From NCBI GenBank assembly GCA_041685935.1, contig JAWLES010000152.1, forward strand, positions 1-5,884: DNA of 5,884 nucleotides, written 5' to 3'. The stretch is from JAIPEK01 sp041685935 (GTDB lineage: Bacteria > Desulfobacterota > Desulfobacteria > Desulfobacterales > Desulfobacteraceae). Every line of letters begins with the position of its first letter. Positions within the stretch are counted from its first letter, which is position 1. The position numbers and the translations under genes were made by a program. The notes beneath the pieces are model-generated. The model saw nothing but the letters and a program-made list of their open reading frames with translations. It searched no databases and was not told the DNA's origin. Below are positions 1 to 5,122 of this stretch, one piece after another.

Positions 1-476
1 CTTCCGGCATAAAGTGTGTCCACATACCAGGTATAGGCACTAATCGGCATATCCGGTTCCTCAGAGTAAACGATTTTTATTGGCCCGCCCTTTCCCTTAG
101 GCACCTCGTCTCCGTTCATTTTACATGCTGCAATCACCGACCCGCTCTTTATGGCGGATGGAGACACAAAGCCTATATACTGATCATGCCCCACCACGGT
201 AAGGCCTTTTTCATAAGGGATATGGTCAAGCGCAAGCAGCCGTTTCAATGAAATACCTGAAAACTCTGTAAGGCCGTCCTCCTTGAAATTCGGGTCAACA
301 GTCCGAATCACGTCATTGCGTGCCTTGATTTCATCCAGGGAAACTGTAAAAACACTTTCTTCTCCGTCCCCTGAATAATAGATCATGACCTGTTCAGCCC
401 CGGCCCGGGAACAAATGAGCACTGAAACAGCGATAAGGGCCGCAGCCAGAGATATCCTTCTGCAAAAACAGTTCAT
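1..476 (-). CDS. Exported sulfite-oxidase-fold (molybdopterin-binding-like) protein, C-terminus off the window
   Basis: Partial gene; 158 N-terminal residues are visible. It starts at an ATG (474-476, minus strand) behind a purine-rich stretch that could serve as a weak ribosome-binding site. Residues 1-27 look like a Sec signal peptide: basic RR at 6-7, a hydrophobic core from about 8 to 22, then A-G-A before a likely cleavage after A27. The mature protein is therefore probably periplasmic. The segment from about 68 to 140 resembles the oxidoreductase molybdopterin-binding (SUOX) fold: E-F-S-G-I-S-L near 71-77 followed by RLL, a GHDQYIGFVSP strand region at 96-106, and MNGDEVPKGKGGPIKIVY at 120-137. 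The last matches the family's 'MNGEPLP..HGGPLR' signature. No cysteine is visible at an obvious Mo-ligand position; C118 sits in the strand before the MNG motif. It could be a sensory or noncatalytic variant, or the N-terminal domain of a larger signalling protein. It is transcribed divergently from the regulator gene to its right. Confidence 0.68.
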   Translation of the reverse strand, partial: MNCFCRRISLAAALIAVSVLICSRAGAEQVMIYYSGDGEESVFTVSLDEIKARNDVIRTVDPNFKEDGLTEFSGISLKRLLALDHIPYEKGLTVVGHDQYIGFVSPSAIKSGSVIAACKMNGDEVPKGKGGPIKIVYSEEPDMPISAYTWYVDTLYAG

Positions 477-515
477 ATGAGGCTTCCCTTTCCCTGCAAT
501 CCGTAAAAAAAGAGT

Positions 516-544
516 ATCATACCCATTCCGGCACTAGTTTTCAA
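516..544 (-). promoter_or_regulatory. Sigma-70-type promoter for the exported SUOX-fold gene
   Basis: Read on the minus strand, TTGAAA (539-544) is a -35 match of 5/6. It is followed after exactly 17 bases by TATGAT (516-521), a -10 match of 5/6. Transcription would start near position 509, leaving a leader of about 33 nt before the ATG at 476. The assignment is by motif only. Confidence 0.6.
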
Positions 545-549
545 GTGCC
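530..549. promoter_or_regulatory. 20-bp imperfect dyad over the -35 of the leftward promoter
   Basis: GGCACTAGTTTTCAAGTGCC is an inverted repeat of two 8-base arms (530-537 and 542-549) around TTTT. Seven of the eight arm positions pair; the outer six are perfect. It covers the minus-strand -35 hexamer at 539-544, a position typical of an operator. It has the same overall length as the dyad at 608-627 but a different arm sequence, so binding by the same protein is only a possibility. Confidence 0.4.
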
Positions 550-581
550 AAAGCCCGGCAGAACTCAGGTGCATTTTTTTA

Positions 582-610
582 TTGACATTCATCAGGCCCT
601 GAATTAAGTT
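582..610 (+). promoter_or_regulatory. Sigma-70-type promoter for the trmB-aminotransferase-ALDH operon
   Basis: A perfect -35 hexamer TTGACA lies at 582-587. A 17-base spacer leads to TAAGTT at 605-610, a weak -10 that keeps the three most conserved positions (T, A and final T). The predicted start of transcription is near 617, about 29 nt before the coding start. A perfect -35 with a poor -10 partly covered by a dyad suits a regulated promoter. Confidence 0.55.
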
Positions 611-627
611 GCTATTAGAGTAGCAAC
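608..627. promoter_or_regulatory. 20-bp palindromic operator candidate at the trmB promoter
   Basis: GTTGCTATTAGAGTAGCAAC has perfect 7-base arms (608-614 and 621-627) separated by six bases. It overlaps the end of the -10 hexamer and the predicted transcription start, where a bound protein would block initiation. There is no T-tract after it, so it is not a terminator. Because the first gene of the transcript encodes a DNA-binding protein, autoregulation through this site is the simplest inference. Confidence 0.55.
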
Positions 628-645
628 ATTCAAAAAAGGAGTATG

Positions 646-1434
646 ATGCCGGACTTTTCAAGCCTTCAGGAACTGGGATTCACCCAATACGAGGCAGCTT
701 GCTATATGGCGCTGATCTCGGAGCACCCGGTTAACGGATCAAGACTCAGCAAGATTTCCGGGGTTGCCAGATCCAGGATTTACGACGTATTGCGGAGTAT
801 GACCTCCAAAGGCTGGGCGCTTGAGGCGGAAGCAGGCAGGTATGTGCCGCTGCCGCCTGACGAGCTGGTGGAACGGTTGCGGCACGGCTTTGAAAACAGT
901 ATCGCAGGATTTGAAAAAGAAATTGCGGCAGCCTCCCAGGAAACCGTATACGAATATATCTGGACCCTGACCGGGTACGATAATATCATGAACAAAGCAG
1001 CACAGATGATCAGTTCCGCCGGCAGTGAAATCTATGTAAGGCTCTTTCCCAAGGCTGCACACAAACTTGTCCAGCCCCTTAAAGCGGCTGAAAAAAGAGG
1101 GGTGAACATCCGCTTCATAGCCATGGGAGAGATTTCCGTGGAATTCGACGTGCAGGTGATCCATCCTGAACAGGACGTTCTCCAGGAAACCATCGGCGGC
1201 AGGTCCTTTGATATCATAACCGACCGCAAAGAGTCTCTTGTGGGGATTTTTGAAACCGGCAACGAAGACAACTCGCCCATCAGCTGGACCCGGAATCACT
1301 GGTTTGTTACCGCGAACCGGGACAGCCTTCGTCACGACTTTTACCACTGCTTTCTGGAAAAAACCTATGACCGGCACCTCGAGCTCACAGAGAGGGAAAA
1401 GCGGATTTACCATATTATAAAACAGGACAATTAG
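646..1434 (+). CDS. TrmB-family transcriptional regulator
   Basis: Encodes a 262-residue DNA-binding regulator. Residues about 7-72 form a winged helix-turn-helix of the TrmB type. It begins LQELGFTQYEAACYMAL, and the recognition-helix region SGVARSRIYDVLRSM gives the characteristic '..R..IYDVL..L...G' pattern. A likely coiled-coil linker follows (about 74-100). The C-terminal effector/dimerisation region has the TrmB/phospholipase-D-like pattern: GSEIYVRLFP, then LKAAEKRGVNIRFIAMGE, and later SWTRNHWFV. The start is chosen at 646 because AAGGAG at 636-641 leaves 4 nt to this ATG; the adjacent ATG at 643 would leave only 1 nt and adds one residue. The gene ends 9 nt before the aminotransferase start, so they are probably cotranscribed. 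TrmB proteins are best studied in archaea, where several bind sugars. The partner genes here suggest an amino-acid-derived effector instead, which is inference. Confidence 0.88.
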   Translation: MPDFSSLQELGFTQYEAACYMALISEHPVNGSRLSKISGVARSRIYDVLRSMTSKGWALEAEAGRYVPLPPDELVERLRHGFENSIAGFEKEIAAASQETVYEYIWTLTGYDNIMNKAAQMISSAGSEIYVRLFPKAAHKLVQPLKAAEKRGVNIRFIAMGEISVEFDVQVIHPEQDVLQETIGGRSFDIITDRKESLVGIFETGNEDNSPISWTRNHWFVTANRDSLRHDFYHCFLEKTYDRHLELTEREKRIYHIIKQDN

Positions 1435-1443
1435 GGAGGAATT

Positions 1444-2724
1444 ATGGGGTTCACACAAACAAAAAACCCTTCATACGGGTATTCCGGAGTTCCGGATTCC
1501 GGTATTTACGATTATGAGGAAAACTGCGGGGCCCATCATTACGACAGGATCAGCGTGGTGGTCAGGCACGCCAAAGGATGCTGGCTCTATGATGAGAACG
1601 GTAAAGCCTATCTTGACTGCCTGGCCGCGTACAGCGCAGCCAACCCAGGCCATCACCACCCGGACCTGGTAAAGGCGCTACGGAATGCCCTGGATTGCGG
1701 ATATGCATCAGTTCTCTCCAATGTGGTCTACTCGGATCCGCTTGGTGTCTTTCTATCAAAAACTGCGAACTTCGTTCCGCAGCTCGGGCTTCGGTTCGGT
1801 GATAACGGCAACAAGGTCCTGCCCAAAAACGGTGGTGTGGAATCGGTTGAAACGGCCATAAAGACCATGCGTTATTACGGCTACAGACAGAAAGGCATCA
1901 CGGACGGGAAACAGGAAATCATAGTATTTGATAACAACTTTCACGGCAGGACCATATCTGTTGTCTCGTTTTCCAGTTCGGAAAAGAGCAGAAAAGGATT
2001 CGGACCGCTGACACCGGGCTTTGTTTCCGTTCCGTTCGGAGATGTGTTTGCCGTGAAAAACGCGATCACCGAAAACACGTGCGGCATCCTGGTGGAGCCG
2101 ATGCAGGGAGAAGGCGGGATGAACGTTCCGCCCGAAGGATTCCTCAAGGGATTGCGCAAAATTGCCGACGACAACGACCTTCTGCTCATGTTCGACGAAA
2201 TCCAGGTGGGACTGGGCCGGACCGGCAAAAAATTCTGTTTTGAGCACGAGAATGTTATCCCGGACGGTCTGATTCTCGGCAAAGCCCTTTCCGGCGGAAC
2301 CATACCGCTGTCTGTTTTCATCACCAACAGGGCTGTTATGGACATGGTTTTCAGCAAAGGCTCGGACGGCTCCACATTCGGTGGATACCCCCTTGCCTGC
2401 GTGGCAGGCACGGCCTCCCTGGAAATTTTTGAAAAAGAACAGCTTGCCCTGCGGGCCGAGGAAAAGGGAAAAATCCTCAAACAGAGGATAGAAGCCATAG
2501 CGGAAAAATCTCCCCATGTCAGGGAGGTACGAGGAAAAGGGCTTTTCCTGGGAATTGAAGTAATGAAGGGCAATGCAATGGATTTCTGCAGGGAACTTGC
2601 AAAACTGGGGGTTGTGGTAAACGACAGTCACGGCCACACCATAAGAATTTCGCCGCCCTTGATCATCAATGACGAGGAGATCGATTTTCTGGTAGAACGC
2701 CTTGAAAAGGTTCTTCTCACATAA
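1444..2724 (+). CDS. Class III PLP omega-aminotransferase, ornithine/lysine type
   Basis: A 426-residue PLP-dependent enzyme expected in the cytoplasm. It should transfer the terminal amino group of a diamino acid to a 2-oxo acid, giving a semialdehyde. Family residues are clear: FHGR at 166-169, VEPMQGEGG with E223, the PLP-ring aspartate D251 in FDEIQ, and the Schiff-base lysine K280 in LGKALSGG. The GSTFGG stretch around 309-314 carries the threonine that contacts phosphate in relatives. Overall similarity is to ornithine aminotransferase (RocD/OAT). The counterparts of human OAT Tyr55, Tyr85 and Arg180 appear to be kept as Y33, Y63 and R169. Two positions differ from OAT: the usual NTG is N129-G-G, and GGNP is GGYP (Y315). 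Start: GGGAGGA at 1434-1440 is well placed. Pairing with an ALDH7 dehydrogenase suggests lysine 6-transaminase, but ornithine remains possible, so no symbol is given. Length is normal and no frameshift is seen. Confidence 0.9.
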   Translation: MGFTQTKNPSYGYSGVPDSGIYDYEENCGAHHYDRISVVVRHAKGCWLYDENGKAYLDCLAAYSAANPGHHHPDLVKALRNALDCGYASVLSNVVYSDPLGVFLSKTANFVPQLGLRFGDNGNKVLPKNGGVESVETAIKTMRYYGYRQKGITDGKQEIIVFDNNFHGRTISVVSFSSSEKSRKGFGPLTPGFVSVPFGDVFAVKNAITENTCGILVEPMQGEGGMNVPPEGFLKGLRKIADDNDLLLMFDEIQVGLGRTGKKFCFEHENVIPDGLILGKALSGGTIPLSVFITNRAVMDMVFSKGSDGSTFGGYPLACVAGTASLEIFEKEQLALRAEEKGKILKQRIEAIAEKSPHVREVRGKGLFLGIEVMKGNAMDFCRELAKLGVVVNDSHGHTIRISPPLIINDEEIDFLVERLEKVLLT

Positions 2725-2758
2725 AAAAAGCCTTGCGCAATTGCAATCGGACAAACGA

Positions 2759-2777
2759 CCGCCCGGAACCCGGGCGG
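2759..2777 (+). promoter_or_regulatory. GC-rich hairpin immediately upstream of the ALDH ribosome-binding site
   Basis: A perfect 8-bp stem, CCGCCCGG (2759-2766) and CCGGGCGG (2770-2777), closes a three-base loop. It ends three bases before the purine-rich ribosome-binding site (2781-2790). No U-tract follows, so it is unlikely to be an intrinsic terminator. It could tune translation, protect a processed 3' message, or be a remnant. It lies in the only sizeable gap (71 nt) inside the operon. Confidence 0.5.
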
Positions 2778-2795
2778 GTTGGAAAGGAGGCTGAA

Positions 2796-4334
2796 ATGGA
2801 TCTGAGTTTCATGAAAATCCTCGGGATTGAAGAAACCAATTCCGGATCGTCAACCGGAAACACCTGGGGCGTAACCCGCGAGGAGGGCAGACTCGACATT
2901 CACACTCCAACCACCGGCGAGCCGATCGCCTCGGTGTACAAAGCGTCAGTGGAAGATTACCGGAAAGTAATCGGCAAAGCCAGGGAGGCATTCGAATTCT
3001 GGCGGTCATACCCCGCCCCCAAAAGGGGAGACATCGTACGGCAGATCGGGGCCAGGCTGAGGGAGTTAAAGGACCCCTTGGGCAGGCTCGTCTCCTATGA
3101 GATGGGAAAATCCCTGCCCGAAGGCTTAGGAGAAGTCCAGGAGATGATCGATATCAGCGATTTCGCCCTGGGCCAGTCCCGTCAGCTGTACGGGTTTACC
3201 ATGGCTTCGGAACGGGAAAACCACCGCCTGTACGACCAGTACCACCCGCTGGGAGTGGTCGGGGTGATTTCCGCGTTCAACTTTCCTGTGGCTGTCTATT
3301 CATGGAACAGTTTTATAGCTGCTGTCTGCGGGGATGTGGTGCTCTGGAAACCCTCTTCCAAAGTCCCGCTCACAGCCATAGCCGTACAGAAGCTTATTGC
3401 AGCCGTTCTCAAGGAGAATGATCTGCCCGAAGGGATATTCAACCTGGTGATCGGCAGCGGTTCCACCATAGGAGAAGAACTCCTTAACGACAAAAACGTC
3501 CCCCTGGTCTCAATCACCGGCTCCTCCGAAGTCGGCCGCCATGCCGCGCAGACCGTGGCAGGCAGGTTCGGAAAGACCATTCTGGAACTGGGCGGCAACA
3601 ACGCCATCATCGTAACGCCTGATGCGGACCTGGATCTCGCTATTCCGGCAATTGTATTCGGGGCGGTCGGCACTGCGGGCCAGCGCTGCACCACCACAAG
3701 GCGGGTCATAGCGCACGAGGATGTATACGACAGGGTCAAGGCATCGCTTCTCAAGGCATACGGATCACTTAAAATCGGCAATCCCCTTGAACCGGAAAAC
3801 CACATGGGACCGCTCATTGACCGGGAAGCGGTAAAGACTTTCAAGGATGCGCTTGCCGGAGTTGAAAAGGAAGGGGGCCGCATCATTCACGGGGGTGAAG
3901 TACTGGAAGGTAAAGGATACGAATCCGGCCTTTACGTGACACCTGCGGTGGTGGAAGCGGAAAACCGGTACGAAACAGTGCAGAAAGAGACATTCGCCCC
4001 GATACTCTACCTGATCCGATATACAGGCGATGTCACCGAGGCGATCCGGCTCCAGAACGATGTTGCACAGGGGCTCTCCTCCTCCATATTCTCCAACAAC
4101 ATGCGGGAAACCGAAGAATTCCTGTCCCACAGGGGCTCCGACTGCGGACTGGCAAATGTCAACATCGGCACGTCAGGCGCTGAAATCGGAGGCGCATTCG
4201 GAGGAGAAAAGGAAACCGGCGGGGGAAGAGAGTCCGGCTCAGATGCATGGAAAGGGTATATGAGAAGACAGACCAACACAATCAACTACGGCGGGACCAT
4301 GCCGCTGGCCCAGGGAATAGAGTTTGACATATAG
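2796..4334 (+). CDS. amaB: ALDH7-family 2-aminoadipate semialdehyde / piperideine-6-carboxylate dehydrogenase
   Basis: A 512-residue NAD(P)-dependent aldehyde dehydrogenase of the antiquitin/AmaB/Pcd (ALDH7) group, which oxidises 2-aminoadipate 6-semialdehyde to 2-aminoadipate in lysine breakdown. Visible catalytic residues are N162 (SAFNFP), K185 (WKPSS), the ITGSSEVG turn at 240-247, general base E264 (LELGGNN), nucleophile C298 (GQRCTTTRR) and E398 (KETFAP). The ALDH7 hallmark is the C-terminal stretch ANVNIGTSGAEIGG followed by AFGGEKETGGGRESGSDAW and MRRQTNTINY. E116 (GEVQEMID) and R297, next to the nucleophile, match the residues (human Glu121 and Arg301) that hold the aminoadipate end of the substrate in ALDH7A1, as I recall. 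Start: the ATG at 2796 has GGAAAGGAGG at 2781-2790 with 5 nt spacing. An upstream in-frame ATG at 2733 has no such site and would encode an unusual extension through the hairpin. The gene is probably cotranscribed with the aminotransferase 71 nt upstream. Confidence 0.9.
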   Translation: MDLSFMKILGIEETNSGSSTGNTWGVTREEGRLDIHTPTTGEPIASVYKASVEDYRKVIGKAREAFEFWRSYPAPKRGDIVRQIGARLRELKDPLGRLVSYEMGKSLPEGLGEVQEMIDISDFALGQSRQLYGFTMASERENHRLYDQYHPLGVVGVISAFNFPVAVYSWNSFIAAVCGDVVLWKPSSKVPLTAIAVQKLIAAVLKENDLPEGIFNLVIGSGSTIGEELLNDKNVPLVSITGSSEVGRHAAQTVAGRFGKTILELGGNNAIIVTPDADLDLAIPAIVFGAVGTAGQRCTTTRRVIAHEDVYDRVKASLLKAYGSLKIGNPLEPENHMGPLIDREAVKTFKDALAGVEKEGGRIIHGGEVLEGKGYESGLYVTPAVVEAENRYETVQKETFAPILYLIRYTGDVTEAIRLQNDVAQGLSSSIFSNNMRETEEFLSHRGSDCGLANVNIGTSGAEIGGAFGGEKETGGGRESGSDAWKGYMRRQTNTINYGGTMPLAQGIEFDI

Positions 4335-4350
4335 GCGCGGCCCTGCCTGA

Positions 4351-4396
4351 ACCGTGCTCACCCGGGTGACACCCTCCTGCGCCCGGGTGAACCGGT
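4351..4396. terminator. Stem-loop between convergent genes, possible weak bidirectional terminator
   Basis: TCACCCGGG (4358-4366) pairs perfectly with CCCGGGTGA (4382-4390) around a 15-nt loop. An outer ACCG (4351-4354) can pair with CGGT (4393-4396) across a small internal loop. It lies 16 nt after the ALDH stop and 3 nt beyond the stop of the opposing gene, the place expected for termination of both. On the plus strand only a short TATTT follows, and no T-run follows on the minus strand, so intrinsic termination may be inefficient. The left arm is also part of a 12-base palindrome (4358-4369), an alternative fold. Confidence 0.4.
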
Positions 4397-4399
4397 ATT

Positions 4400-4882
4400 T
4401 CAGCTGTACATTCGGTTGAAGAAAATATACGGGCCCAGATTGTCACGATGATCATCACTGGCAAACTCGGCGCTGAGATACTTCCCGTGACAGGCCCGGA
4501 CCACAACCTCTTTTCGAACAATGGACTGCTTGACATCATCCAGGACAAACTCAAGCACGAGCTTCAGTCCGGGCATCAGGTTTCCCCCGAAATTCGTCTT
4601 CAGCATAAGCCCCTTGGCGGTGATTTTTTTCACAATCATCCTGCCGATACTCCGGTTCTCTCCCCTGGAGATATAAGTTCCTGCGAGATGAATCTGATGT
4701 TTTGCATCGTCCTGTTTTTTAAGGAAAACCGAGTATACATGGCCGCATTTGCACCGGCATCTCACCTTGACTCTGCCGCTCCGGATCGGATATTCGGAAA
4801 GCTGGAATACTTTTTGCCGCTTGCACTCCGGGCATACTATTTCTGCCGTATCAAGACAGTCGATCATAACTGTTTGTGTCAT
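4400..4882 (-). CDS. Zinc-ribbon plus degenerate PilZ-like protein
   Basis: A 160-residue cytoplasmic protein with no signal peptide or membrane segment. Residues 15-50 form a putative zinc ribbon: C17-P-E-C20 and C44-K-C46-G-H, with a further C42 nearby. Residues about 54-155 resemble a PilZ beta-barrel: a LAGTY strand at 66-70, then IGRMIVKKITAKGLML, a GLKLVLEFVLDD strand and a late KYLSAEF strand. Canonical PilZ domains bind cyclic di-GMP through RxxxR and D/NxSxxG. Here the first is replaced by lysine/acid-rich KKQDDAKH (55-62) and the second reads K-I-T-A-K-G (86-91). Classic cyclic di-GMP binding is therefore doubtful. Start: the ATG at 4882 follows AAGGAGG (4890-4896, minus strand) at 7 nt, an excellent site. 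It is divergent from the sigma-54 activator. A role as a regulatory adaptor is inference from domain type; the zinc-ribbon call is firmer than the PilZ call. Confidence 0.72.
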   Translation of the reverse strand: MTQTVMIDCLDTAEIVCPECKRQKVFQLSEYPIRSGRVKVRCRCKCGHVYSVFLKKQDDAKHQIHLAGTYISRGENRSIGRMIVKKITAKGLMLKTNFGGNLMPGLKLVLEFVLDDVKQSIVRKEVVVRACHGKYLSAEFASDDHRDNLGPYIFFNRMYS

Positions 4883-4923
4883 CTTCCTTCCTCCTTTGCG
4901 TATTGCGGAACCAGTTCAGTTTA

Positions 4924-4929
4924 ATTATA
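4924..4929 (-). promoter_or_regulatory. -10 box for the zinc-ribbon/PilZ-like gene
   Basis: A perfect TATAAT on the minus strand at 4924-4929 would place the transcript start near 4917, about 35 nt before the ATG. No convincing -35 hexamer stands 16-18 bases upstream, so the promoter may need an activator. Assigned by motif alone. Confidence 0.35.
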
Positions 4930-4990
4930 ATCAATTCAATTTTCATGCCGGTCTCTTTTGAATGAAAATTAATTCTTGATCTCTCTGAAA

Positions 4991-5020
4991 TTGTTCTGTA
5001 TTCTGACGAAAACAGAACAA
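4991..5020. promoter_or_regulatory. 9-bp perfect inverted repeat in the divergent intergenic region
   Basis: TTGTTCTGT (4991-4999) and ACAGAACAA (5012-5020) are exact reverse complements separated by 12 bases. The element sits between the two divergent genes, about 100 nt from each start, in A+T-rich DNA. No T-run follows on either strand, so an operator shared by both promoters is more likely than a terminator. Its cognate protein is unknown; the adjacent sigma-54 activator is one candidate. Confidence 0.45.
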
Positions 5021-5061
5021 AGGATTCTAAAGGAAAAACTTCAATATTTTTATTTAACAAG

Positions 5062-5102
5062 GGATGTTTCCATATAAACACTTTAATGTTATCTCAACAT
5101 CC
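5062..5102. repeat. Nested inverted repeats upstream of the sigma-54 activator gene
   Basis: GGATGTT (5062-5068) and AACATCC (5096-5102) are exact reverse complements 27 bases apart. Between them, AACA (5077-5080) and TGTT (5087-5090) form a second, shorter pair. A TATAAA at 5073-5078 could be the -10 of the rightward gene, but no good -35 accompanies it. No sigma-54 (GG/GC-type) promoter is visible in the region. This could be an operator cluster or chance in A+T-rich DNA. Confidence 0.25.
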
Positions 5103-5122
5103 GCCCGAAAAGAGTATGCCGC

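Noticed and set aside
739..1458. A 239-codon open frame on the minus strand antisense to the TrmB gene
   Set aside because: The product has no family resemblance, and the plus frame has a clear winged helix and a good ribosome-binding site.
2733..2746. Overlapping short palindromes TTGCGCAATTGCAA after the aminotransferase stop, considered as a second TrmB operator
   Set aside because: TTGC and GCAA are separated by 6 bases here against 10 in the dyad at 608-627, and the inner bases do not match. Short self-complementary words like this are common.
1756..2754. A 332-codon open frame on the minus strand antisense to the aminotransferase
   Set aside because: The plus-strand frame encodes an unmistakable class III aminotransferase across the same bases. 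The antisense translation shows no recognisable family pattern and no convincing ribosome-binding site, so it is a codon-bias shadow.
2733..2795. An N-terminal extension of the dehydrogenase from an ATG at 2733
   Set aside because: There is no ribosome-binding site upstream, and the extension would be encoded by the hairpin and the Shine-Dalgarno sequence itself. The ATG at 2796 has a near-ideal site and gives the normal family length.
4448..4924. A 158-codon plus-strand frame opposite the zinc-ribbon/PilZ-like gene
   Set aside because: The minus frame has paired CxxC/CxC motifs and an ideal ribosome-binding site. The plus frame has neither and would run against the predicted minus-strand promoter.
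4883..5122. A sigma-54 promoter for the activator or its divergent neighbour
   Set aside because: No TGGCAC-N5-TTGC-like sequence was found on either strand of this intergenic region by reading.
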